Shown here: positions 1 through 6,499 of the stretch, one piece after another
How the letters are laid out: every line of letters begins with the position of its first letter
Position numbering within the stretch: the stretch's first letter is position 1
Origin: Glaciecola sp. UBA1851
Lineage (GTDB): Bacteria > Pseudomonadota > Gammaproteobacteria > Enterobacterales > Alteromonadaceae
NCBI GenBank assembly: GCA_002338515.1
Contig: DDIL01000204.1
Location: 6,146-15,846, forward strand
Length of the DNA: 9,701 nt
Direction of reading: 5' to 3'
Position numbers and translations under genes: made by a program
Notes under the pieces: generated by a model
Database searches by the model: none
Told to the model about the DNA's origin: nothing
Seen by the model: only the letters and a program-made list of their open reading frames with translations

Positions 1-2663
1 ATTAGCGCAACTAACAACACACCTTCTAACGTATTCCCTTCAAGCCTGATTTGTCGTGATTCACCCGCGTAGTCAATGCTGTAAGTGCTTGGAAGTAATT
101 CTGCAGCAAAATCTTCTAATGCACTTAATCCTTGCTCTTTCGTTGTGCCGGGGATCACTTCTCCAAAGATTCTAAATGCGTTTTTTTGTTGAAATTTAGA
201 TAAGACGCGAGGCGCTGTTTCGGTTTGTAGTTCAGCAATAGCGCTAAACGGAATAAGGCTGCCATCGGCAATTCTAATTTGCAAATCCATCACAGCCTGC
301 GGGTTGAGTCTTTCTTCTGGTGCAAGCATAGGAATTACTCGGTAAGCGCGACCATCTTGATTATATCGGTTAACAAAGTTGCCCGATAACATGGTAGACA
401 ATTGGCGATTTACACTAGCTAAGTCTAAACCCAGGTCTGCTATACGTTCCCTATTAAGTTTGAATCTAACCTGGGGTAAATCTATTTTCAAATCGGTGTT
501 GGCAAATAAAAACTTACCTGATTGATTAGCAGCCTGTACCATTTTATCTGCGTAAACTTTCATATCTGCATAAGGCTCGGTACTTAGCACTACCAATTCT
601 ACTGAAAAATTACCTGCTGTTGGTAGAGCTGAATCTAACACTGGAAAGGCTTTGATCCCAGGAACTTGTGTAAGGCTACCAAAAGCTTGCGAATACATAT
701 CTTGAACGCTTTGTTCTCGTTCACTAACAGCAGAAAAATCAACACCTGAGAAGCCAGCTGCCGGATTAATAATTTGCCACATAAACTTCGCCCCTTCTAA
801 CTCTTTCATGGTATCTACCACGTCGTTCATATGAGTTAAGGTATAATCTAGAGATGCTTCAGGAGCCGACTCAATAATAACAGTGATACTCGATTGGTCT
901 TCGGTTGGTGCGAGTTCTTTCAAAGAGCCGAAATGAAAAGGTAAACTTAACAGTGCTAACAGAAAAGCCGCGACTAAAATTTGTGCTTTCATTTCAATGG
1001 TTTTAATCACAACTTTGGCATAGAACTGCTGGGCTTTATCAAAATAGCCGTTTATTTTTTTAGTGATTTTTCCTTCTTTACCGCCTTCAGGGCAGGCATA
1101 TGCGCTCATAATGGGAGACAGGGTAACGGCAACGATACCTGAAATAATAACGGCTATGGCAAGCGTAAACGCAAATTCTTTAAATAACGCTCCAGTTAGT
1201 CCAGTAAGCAAACCAATGGGCGCATATACGGCAGCTAAGGTAACTGTCATACTAATGATAGGGGCTAATAGTTGTCTTGAGCTAGCCAAAGCGGCTTGCA
1301 TTCTGCCCATCCCAGATCGCATGTAACGTGCAACGTTTTCTACCACAACAATTGCATCATCTACCACTAAACCAACAGATAACACGATGGCCAGTACGGT
1401 AAGTAAGTTCAACGAGAAACCCACTAAAGACATAGCTGCAATTGCGCCTAATATAGAAATAGGAATGGTAACAAGTGGAACCAATGCAGTCCTAAAACTA
1501 CCCATCATGGCAAGCACAACTAAACCAACTAATAAAACCGTTTCAGCTAGTGTAATAAATATTTCGCGCAATGAATCTCGCATATAAATAGTGCCATCAT
1601 ACCCATCGGTAATGCTTAAGCCTTGAGGCAGTATTTCGTTTATTTCATCAATCATCACATACACATCATCGCCAATTTCAATTTCATTAGCGCCGGGTAA
1701 TGGCCAAACAGATATGTACAATACGGTGTCTTTGTCTAATCGAGCGGTTGTAACGCCTTCTTCTTCATCTAGTTCAACATTGGCGATGTCTTTTATTCTT
1801 ACTAAAGTTCCGTCATTATCACGAACCACCAAATTTTCAAATTCTTCAACTGAGCTTAAGCTCGTATCCGTTAACAACGAGACACGCTGCTGGCTGTTCT
1901 CACTATTGCCAATTGTTGCAATGAGGTTATTGGCTCGAAGTGCTGCTGATACATCATCTGCCGCTATTCCAAGAGCGACCATTTTCTTTGTATCTAACCA
2001 AATTCGCATAGCTGGCGAGCGTGCACCTTCAAGGCCAATTCTTTGTACCCCTGGAATTGATGCAAGAGCAGGGGATACATTTCTAGATAAATAATCGGTA
2101 ACTTCGGTACGTGACATACCAGCCAATTCTTCGTCATAATTTACCGTTAAATAAAACACGGCGAATGGACGGTCAGCTCTGACTACTTGAATGGCGGGAT
2201 CTTCTGCACCTTCAGGCAACTCAAATCGTATTTGGTCAATTCTAGAAGATAACTCTGCTAAAGCAGACGAACTGTTCTCATTTAAGTTTAGCCATACGGT
2301 TACTAGACTTAATCCAGGTGTGGTTTGAGAATCAACATAATCGACTCCGGGGACAGATGATGCCGCTCTTTCTATAGGTTCAGTTATAAAACCTTGCACA
2401 ACTTCTGCTGATGCGCCTACGTAGGGCGTTGTTATTTGGATGGAGGCGCTACTTATTTGTGGAAACTGTAATATTGAAATATCCATTGCCGCTCTTATTC
2501 CTAGAAGAATAAGGGCAAGCGATAGAACAATAGCAATAACTGGACGTTTACTAAACATATCCATTTTAGATGGGGTATTTAATATCGAAGCGTTAGCTTC
2601 CGCATCGTTTAGTAAATTTTCGCGCTCGTTTTGTAATTGATTATCTTGGTCTTGAGTTGTCAT
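1..2663 (-). CDS. RND (HAE1) multidrug efflux pump inner-membrane subunit, 3' end cut off by window
   Basis: Proton-driven drug exporter of the AcrB/MexB superfamily, which acts as an inner-membrane trimer with a periplasmic adaptor and an outer-membrane channel. The frame is open from the start to the window edge (about 887 codons; AcrB is 1049), ending inside the presumed TM8, so about 150 residues with TM9-12 are missing. Visible are TM1 (about 41-58), the first periplasmic loop with FPQISSASIQ and GASAEVVQGF, and the TM4 proton-relay pair VVDDAIVVVEN (D435, D436). The TM7 region runs into LAPTEDQSS near 580, followed by the second porter loop. By eye the sequence resembles the MexI branch more than AcrB (inference). 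The start is the second of two tandem ATGs (2666 and 2663), because AGGAG lies 6 nt before 2663 and only 3 nt before 2666. A polar tail of about 33 residues precedes the usual RND start. The adaptor gene lies 12 bp upstream in the same operon. Family is certain; drug spectrum cannot be told. Confidence 0.93.
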   Translation of the reverse strand, partial: MTTQDQDNQLQNERENLLNDAEANASILNTPSKMDMFSKRPVIAIVLSLALILLGIRAAMDISILQFPQISSASIQITTPYVGASAEVVQGFITEPIERAASSVPGVDYVDSQTTPGLSLVTVWLNLNENSSSALAELSSRIDQIRFELPEGAEDPAIQVVRADRPFAVFYLTVNYDEELAGMSRTEVTDYLSRNVSPALASIPGVQRIGLEGARSPAMRIWLDTKKMVALGIAADDVSAALRANNLIATIGNSENSQQRVSLLTDTSLSSVEEFENLVVRDNDGTLVRIKDIANVELDEEEGVTTARLDKDTVLYISVWPLPGANEIEIGDDVYVMIDEINEILPQGLSITDGYDGTIYMRDSLREIFITLAETVLLVGLVVLAMMGSFRTALVPLVTIPISILGAIAAMSLVGFSLNLLTVLAIVLSVGLVVDDAIVVVENVARYMRSGMGRMQAALASSRQLLAPIISMTVTLAAVYAPIGLLTGLTGALFKEFAFTLAIAVIISGIVAVTLSPIMSAYACPEGGKEGKITKKINGYFDKAQQFYAKVVIKTIEMKAQILVAAFLLALLSLPFHFGSLKELAPTEDQSSITVIIESAPEASLDYTLTHMNDVVDTMKELEGAKFMWQIINPAAGFSGVDFSAVSEREQSVQDMYSQAFGSLTQVPGIKAFPVLDSALPTAGNFSVELVVLSTEPYADMKVYADKMVQAANQSGKFLFANTDLKIDLPQVRFKLNRERIADLGLDLASVNRQLSTMLSGNFVNRYNQDGRAYRVIPMLAPEERLNPQAVMDLQIRIADGSLIPFSAIAELQTETAPRVLSKFQQKNAFRIFGEVIPGTTKEQGLSALEDFAAELLPSTYSIDYAGESRQIRLEGNTLEGVLLVAL

Positions 2664-2667
2664 CATG

Positions 2668-2674
2668 CTCTCCT
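2668..2674 (-). promoter_or_regulatory. Strong ribosome binding site for the RND pump gene
   Basis: On the minus strand AGGAGAG starts one base after the TAA stop of the adaptor gene. It lies 6 nt (from AGGAG) before the ATG at 2663 and 3 nt before the ATG at 2666. The spacing favours 2663, and the position shows that translation of the two genes is closely coupled. It also supports the long N-terminus over the internal methionines near residue 34, which have no such site. Confidence 0.75.
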
Positions 2675-2675
2675 A

Positions 2676-3755
2676 TTATGGCGCTTTAACATAGGTAAGC
2701 ATGCTTGCATTAAGTTTGGCTGAGCCAATTGTGGCCACTAATTCACCTGCTTCTAAGCCATCTTTTATATAGGTTGCATCAGCTTCTTTAGATACAACGG
2801 TCACAGGTTTGCGCGTTGCTCTTAAGTCTCCATTTTCATCTTTCTCAAGCGCATAAACAAAACTACCAAATGAGTCGTATCGAATAGCTGGGTTGGGTAA
2901 GGGCATTGCGTTTATCATGTCTCCGGTTGGTACTTTTACCGACACAACAACGCCTGGGCGCAAGAATTTAGGTGGATTTTCTAATTTTGCTCGCGCTTGC
3001 AAGGTTCTAGAGCTGTTCTGTAGTTCTTGATCAATGGCAACAATCTTTGCTTTCATCGGTGTTTTAGTCGCATTGTCGGCAAATATACTCACTTCATCAC
3101 CTACATTCATGTTTGCGTATATTTGCGCTAATTTAAAATCTACAAAATGATAATTGTTGTCGCCAATAATCGTGGTGATCATGCTATTAGCCGCTAAATA
3201 AGTACCTACTTGCCAATCATGAATGCTGGTATAGCCTGTAAATGGCGCTATCAAAGTTTTCTTATCTATATTTGCCTGCACCGCCCTTGCTCTTGCTTTA
3301 GCAATGGCTAGTTGTGCCTTTGCTCTATCAAGCTGTTCCCTAGATGAGGCACGCACGTCTAGTAGGTCTGTAAAACGTTTTACGTCCAGTTCAGCTAAAT
3401 CAATTTCTGCTTTTATTGCATCTAATTGCGCCACTTCGTTATCTACATTTAATTGCAGTAATAAGTCACCTTTTTGCACTTTTCCACCTGACGGGAAATT
3501 TATTTTTGTCACAATCCCTTCTATTTCATTTCTCACATCCACTTTCTGAACCGCTCGCACTTCTCCAATTACGGTTACTGTCGGTTGAAAATTAGACCAA
3601 CTCGCTTGCATGGCGTTGACAGTTTCGCTTGGCTCTGGAAAGCTTTTACCAAAGGCTATCGCTGCTTGTATTTGTGTAAATTTGATAAAACCTAAACCAG
3701 CCACTAGGGCAATAATACAAAAAAGGGTAATTAACCAACGTTTTAACTGAATCAT
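2676..3755 (-). CDS. RND efflux periplasmic adaptor subunit (membrane fusion protein)
   Basis: Adaptor of an RND tripartite pump, bridging the inner-membrane transporter and an outer-membrane TolC-like channel. The 359 residues follow the family order. A single N-terminal membrane segment (about 8-25) has no lipobox cysteine, so it is probably an uncleaved anchor or signal rather than a lipoprotein. The first half of the lipoyl domain is at about 68-103 (VRNEIEGIVTKINFPSGGKV). A short alpha-helical hairpin follows (about 104-165, rich in Lys/Ala/Arg/Glu). The second lipoyl half starts at TLIAPFTGYTSI (about 167-178). The beta-barrel runs to about 275 and contains LRPGVVVSVKVP, and the membrane-proximal domain ends the protein. 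The ATG at 3755 has GAGG 8 nt upstream on the minus strand. The RND pump gene follows 12 bp after the stop. No outer-membrane channel gene lies upstream, so the pump may use a channel encoded elsewhere. MexH-like by eye; substrate unknown. Confidence 0.92.
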   Translation of the reverse strand: MIQLKRWLITLFCIIALVAGLGFIKFTQIQAAIAFGKSFPEPSETVNAMQASWSNFQPTVTVIGEVRAVQKVDVRNEIEGIVTKINFPSGGKVQKGDLLLQLNVDNEVAQLDAIKAEIDLAELDVKRFTDLLDVRASSREQLDRAKAQLAIAKARARAVQANIDKKTLIAPFTGYTSIHDWQVGTYLAANSMITTIIGDNNYHFVDFKLAQIYANMNVGDEVSIFADNATKTPMKAKIVAIDQELQNSSRTLQARAKLENPPKFLRPGVVVSVKVPTGDMINAMPLPNPAIRYDSFGSFVYALEKDENGDLRATRKPVTVVSKEADATYIKDGLEAGELVATIGSAKLNASMLTYVKAP

Positions 3756-3813
3756 GTAACGAGCCTCGGAAGAGAAATTATTTACGACGTGTTTGTTTAA
3801 ATAAGTAAAGAAA

Positions 3814-3838
3814 GCGCTAATAACAGTTATTACTGCGC
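3814..3838. promoter_or_regulatory. Dyad in the leader of the efflux operon (candidate operator)
   Basis: TAATAAC-A-GTTATTA (3818-3832) is a perfect 7+7 dyad around a single central base. It is flanked by GCGC on both sides (3814-3817 and 3835-3838, the right copy offset by two bases). It lies about 60-85 bp before the adaptor start codon. Odd-centred dyads of this size are typical of TetR- or MarR-type operators, and efflux operons are often controlled by such repressors. No regulator gene is next to it in the window, so the binder is unknown. As RNA it could also form a leader hairpin. Confidence 0.45.
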
Positions 3839-3864
3839 CTTAATCGAATAAGTTTATGCATGAA

Positions 3865-3880
3865 TAAAAGTTAACTTTTA
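3865..3880. promoter_or_regulatory. Perfect 16-bp palindrome upstream of the efflux operon (candidate operator)
   Basis: TAAAAGTTAACTTTTA reads identically on both strands, about 110-125 bp before the adaptor ATG. It is A/T-rich apart from one G and one C, so part of the symmetry could be compositional. A perfect 16-bp dyad inside a promoter region is still a reasonable protein-binding site. It lacks the GC-rich stem and trailing T-run of an intrinsic terminator. Confidence 0.4.
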
Positions 3881-3916
3881 ACTTAACGTTAGCACGCTTG
3901 TGTGACCGTATTATGT

Positions 3917-3945
3917 ATTTAAAATGCCTTAATATAGGCGTTCAA
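3917..3945 (-). promoter_or_regulatory. Candidate promoter of the adaptor-RND operon
   Basis: On the minus strand TTGAAC (3945-3940) and TTAAAT (3922-3917) are separated by 17 bp, each matching four of six sigma-70 consensus bases. The predicted start near 3910 would give a leader of about 155 nt containing the two dyads at 3865-3880 and 3814-3838. The spacer holds GCCT-N6-AGGC (3926-3939), a short dyad. The FNR-like box at 3976-3989 would be centred about 72 bp upstream of this start. This is the best candidate in the gap but is modest. Confidence 0.35.
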
Positions 3946-3975
3946 AAGGGAATAACTTTCTGTAAATGGTGCGCT

Positions 3976-3989
3976 TTGATTAAGATCAA
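3976..3989. promoter_or_regulatory. Perfect FNR (EtrA/Anr-type) binding box
   Basis: TTGATTAAGATCAA matches the FNR consensus TTGAT-N4-ATCAA at all ten specified bases. It lies in the gap between the uvrD stop and the efflux operon. For the efflux operon (minus strand) it would be centred about 72 bp upstream of the candidate promoter start, close to an upstream (class I) activating position. On the plus strand TATAGT (4016-4021) lies 26 bp beyond it, close to the class II arrangement. That promoter would transcribe antisense into the 3' end of uvrD. Which direction is regulated cannot be decided from sequence. Confidence 0.55.
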
Positions 3990-4054
3990 CAGACCCTAAT
4001 GCTTAATTTTCGTTTTATAGTGTAGACTAGGTATGGGTTAAATAAAGGTGAAAA

Positions 4055-6223
4055 CTAAAGCTTTTCTAATTTTGCATAGGCTAGCATTAACCATTTACTT
4101 CCTATGTGATCAAAATGTACCTGTACTCGTCCATGTTCACCGCTTCCTTCGTAATTCAATACGGTACCTTCACCGAATTTTTTATGCATTACTCGTTGCC
4201 CAAGCGTGTAACCGCTGTCTATGAAAGATTCATGAGAAACTTGAGCGCTAAACCTATTATGTATAGGTTGTGTTACCTGAGAGCGTAGTCTTATTTCTTC
4301 AATAAAATCACTGGGAATTTCTCGAACAAATCGCGAAACAGTATGATATTTGTCTTGTCCATATAAGCGTCGGGTTTCTGCATAGGTAATAACGAGTTCT
4401 TGCATGGCTCGGGTCATTCCTACATAGGCTAATCGCCGTTCTTCTTCCAATCGGTCAGGCTCTTCATTGCTCATACTGCTAGGAAACATGCCTTCTTCTA
4501 CACCCGCTAATACAACCAATGGAAATTCTAAGCCTTTGGCTGTATGGATTGTCATAAGTTGCACAGCATCTTGGTCTGCGTCCGCTTGGGCTTCGCCTGC
4601 TTCTAAACTTGCATGGGCTAGAAAAGCAGCCAATGGTGTCATTTCTTCAGCATCTTCTGGTAATTCAAATTGTTTAACTGCGGTTACTAATTCCTGTAAG
4701 TTTTCTATTCTTGCTTGTGCTTTATCACCCTTTTCTGATTGGTACATTGCGTATAGCCCTGAGCTTTTTATAACAGAGTCAGCTTGCTCATGCAGCTCCA
4801 TTTCATGGGTGTCTTTGGTTAAGTTATTAATTAGATCATAAAAACTAGAAAGCGCATTTAACGGTCTATTAGATAATTTTTTAGCCGCAATCATGCCTTT
4901 TCCCGCTTCCCACATTGATATGTTTTCATTGCGAGCAAACTCTCGAATAGTGGCGAGTGTTTTATCACCTAATCCACGAGTTGGGGTATTCACCACTCTT
5001 TCAAAGGCAGCGTCATCAACAGGATTACTAATTAATCGTAAATAACTTAATGCATCTTTAATTTCTTGGCGTTCAAAGAATCGTAATCCACCATAAATGC
5101 GATATGGCATCTTTTGATGTAATAATGCTTCTTCTAATACCCTAGACTGCGCGTTATTTCGGTATAAGATCGCACATTCCTTTAATGTTGCGCCTTGTTC
5201 ATGAAAATCTTTTATTCTTGACACAATAAAGCGAGCTTCATCTACTTCGTTAAAACCAACATAAAGTGCGATTTTTTTTCCTTCTTCTCCTTGCGTCCAA
5301 AGCTCTTTTCCTAGTCTTCCGCTATTATGATCAATAACGGCATTAGCAGCACTTAAAATATTACTAGTTGAGCGATAGTTTTGCTCAAGCCTGATGGTTT
5401 GTGCATTGGGGAAATCAGTCAAGAAATTAGAAATGTTTTTTACGTTTGCACCACGCCAACCATATATAGATTGGTCGTCGTCGCCCACTATTATCATATT
5501 ATTTGTGCTGCACGATAACAGCTTTAACCAAGCATATTGGATATTATTTGTATCTTGAAATTCATCTACCAATATAGTGCTAAAACGTCTTTGATAATGT
5601 TCTTTCAGTGCTTGGTTGTCGCGTATTGTTTCAAAACAACGTAATAATAATTCGGCGAAATCGACTAAACCAGAACGCTGACAAGCATCTTCATAGGCTA
5701 GATATATTTCTCGCATTTTTTTCTGGTTAGGGTCGCCAAAGGTTTCTACTTTAGCTGCGCGTAGGCCTTCATCTTTATTTGAGTTGATATACCACTGAAC
5801 TTGCTTGGCTGGCCAATGTTTCTCATCTAAATTCATTGCCTTAATAAGGCGCTTTATGAGTCGATATTGGTCATCAGAATCAAGGATGGTAAAGTTCTGA
5901 GGCAGTTTGGCTTCTTCATAGTGCAGACGAAGCAAACGGTGCGCTAAGCCATGAAATGTGCCCATCCACATATTAAACAGTGAATTAGACATAAGGTTTT
6001 CTACTCGTGAACGCATTTCTTTTGCGGCTTTATTGGTAAAAGTTACCGCCAAAATACTAAATGGGGAGAGTTTCTCTACTTCTACAAGCCAAGCTATTCT
6101 GTGCACTAATACGCGCGTTTTCCCGCTCCCTGCGCCAGCAAGCACTAGCATATTTTGGTTAGGTGCACCTACGGCTTCTCTTTGTTTATCGTTTAATTCA
6201 TCTAATAATAGAGAAACATCCAT
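4055..6223 (-). CDS. uvrD: DNA helicase II (UvrD), SF1A 3'-5' helicase
   Basis: ATP-driven 3'-5' DNA helicase of nucleotide excision and mismatch repair. It removes UvrC and the excised oligonucleotide, unwinds nicked strands in MutHLS repair, and strips RecA from DNA. At 722 residues it matches E. coli UvrD (720). All superfamily 1 motifs are present: Q motif near 12-15, Walker A AGAGSGKT (29-36), Ia TFTNKAAKEM (61-70), Walker B DEFQDT (about 220-225), III GDDDQSIYGWRGA (about 247-259), IV RLEQNYRS (about 278-285), V TIHTAKGLEF (about 557-566) and VI RRLAYVGMTRA (about 595-605). The last 50 residues (LGQRVMHKKFGEGTV onward) form the Tudor-like domain that contacts RNA polymerase in UvrD/PcrA. 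The ATG at 6223 has AAGG 9 nt upstream. A LexA box covers the predicted promoter, so SOS induction is expected. The gene is complete and divergent from cysE. Rep is the nearest alternative, but the length and C-terminal domain favour UvrD. Confidence 0.97.
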   Translation of the reverse strand: MDVSLLLDELNDKQREAVGAPNQNMLVLAGAGSGKTRVLVHRIAWLVEVEKLSPFSILAVTFTNKAAKEMRSRVENLMSNSLFNMWMGTFHGLAHRLLRLHYEEAKLPQNFTILDSDDQYRLIKRLIKAMNLDEKHWPAKQVQWYINSNKDEGLRAAKVETFGDPNQKKMREIYLAYEDACQRSGLVDFAELLLRCFETIRDNQALKEHYQRRFSTILVDEFQDTNNIQYAWLKLLSCSTNNMIIVGDDDQSIYGWRGANVKNISNFLTDFPNAQTIRLEQNYRSTSNILSAANAVIDHNSGRLGKELWTQGEEGKKIALYVGFNEVDEARFIVSRIKDFHEQGATLKECAILYRNNAQSRVLEEALLHQKMPYRIYGGLRFFERQEIKDALSYLRLISNPVDDAAFERVVNTPTRGLGDKTLATIREFARNENISMWEAGKGMIAAKKLSNRPLNALSSFYDLINNLTKDTHEMELHEQADSVIKSSGLYAMYQSEKGDKAQARIENLQELVTAVKQFELPEDAEEMTPLAAFLAHASLEAGEAQADADQDAVQLMTIHTAKGLEFPLVVLAGVEEGMFPSSMSNEEPDRLEEERRLAYVGMTRAMQELVITYAETRRLYGQDKYHTVSRFVREIPSDFIEEIRLRSQVTQPIHNRFSAQVSHESFIDSGYTLGQRVMHKKFGEGTVLNYEGSGEHGRVQVHFDHIGSKWLMLAYAKLEKL

Positions 6224-6255
6224 TTGTGTACCTTGTATATATTGAAAAAGTTTTT

Positions 6256-6330
6256 TTGAGCTTCTAACTCAACTTAATGCCTACATAGCGATAGATTGCA
6301 ACTAGCTAGTAAACATATCAAATTCTATCG
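6256..6330 (-). other. Inverted repeats in the uvrD mRNA leader
   Basis: The roughly 115-nt leader between the predicted uvrD transcription start and its ATG carries several symmetric elements. CGATAG (6289-6294) pairs with CTATCG (6325-6330), enclosing the perfect 10-bp palindrome ACTAGCTAGT (6301-6310). A smaller stem TTGAG/CTCAA (6256-6260 and 6268-6272) lies close to the ribosome site. None is followed by a T-run in the sense direction, so they are not intrinsic terminators. They may fold in the leader RNA, but function is unproven. Confidence 0.3.
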
Positions 6331-6337
6331 AATATTA

Positions 6338-6353
6338 CTGTGTGTTTATACAG
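6338..6353. promoter_or_regulatory. LexA (SOS) box of uvrD
   Basis: CTGTGTGTTTATACAG fits CTGT-N8-ACAG at all eight fixed bases, with the common TA just before the left arm. It overlaps the -10 hexamer of the predicted uvrD promoter, about 115 bp before the uvrD ATG. This matches the known SOS control of uvrD in E. coli, where LexA occludes the promoter. It lies about 90 bp upstream of the predicted cysE promoter and need not affect cysE. Confidence 0.85.
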
Positions 6354-6373
6354 CAATATTCAAAAAACGTAAA
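6345..6373 (-). promoter_or_regulatory. Predicted sigma-70 promoter of uvrD
   Basis: On the minus strand TTTACG (6373-6368) and TATAAA (6350-6345) are spaced by 17 bp; the -10 matches five of six consensus bases and the -35 four of six. The -10 lies inside the LexA box, the usual layout of an SOS promoter. Transcription would begin near 6338 and leave a leader of about 115 nt. Confidence 0.6.
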
Positions 6374-6440
6374 TATAATCACTTTTTACCGCCTAATGTA
6401 CAGGTACAAACCATTTTAACGTGTTTTGGGAACCCTACTT

Positions 6441-6480
6441 TTGACCATTACACAGTATTTATGTAATGTACGTGCATTAC
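6441..6480 (+). promoter_or_regulatory. Candidate cysE promoter overlapped by a near-perfect 18-bp dyad
   Basis: TTGACC (6441-6446) and TGTAAT (6462-6467) each match five of six consensus bases but are only 15 bp apart, shorter than the optimum of 17. GTAATGTACGTGCATTAC (6463-6480) is a palindrome except for one mismatched pair, and covers the -10 and predicted start region. A bound protein there would block the promoter. Its left portion TAATGTAC also occurs at 6394-6401, next to a second small dyad (TGTAC-AG-GTACA, 6397-6408). The regulator is unknown. Confidence 0.4.
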
Positions 6481-6499
6481 ACACAAAGCTATCACTACT

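Noticed and set aside
1063..2640. Several plus-strand frames opposite the RND pump gene
   Set aside because: The minus strand encodes a continuous, clearly conserved RND protein over the whole stretch; these are shadows of it.
2664..2666. First of the two tandem ATGs as start of the RND gene
   Set aside because: AGGAG is only 3 nt away, against 6 nt for the second ATG. The difference is one residue and it cannot be excluded.
3948..3989. Class II FNR promoter driving the efflux operon directly
   Set aside because: No -10-like hexamer occurs on the minus strand at the required spacing (3953-3948 reads ATTCCC), so only an upstream (class I) role fits.
4050..4066. GAAAA/TTTTC stem around the uvrD stop codon as a terminator
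   Set aside because: The stem is almost all A-T and overlaps the coding end; too weak to call. No convincing intrinsic terminator for uvrD was found before the efflux operon.
4106..4288. Plus-strand 60-residue frame that could be transcribed from a promoter at the FNR box
   Set aside because: It is antisense to the uvrD Tudor-like domain, lacks a ribosome site, and its protein looks random. Any transcript there would more likely be noncoding.
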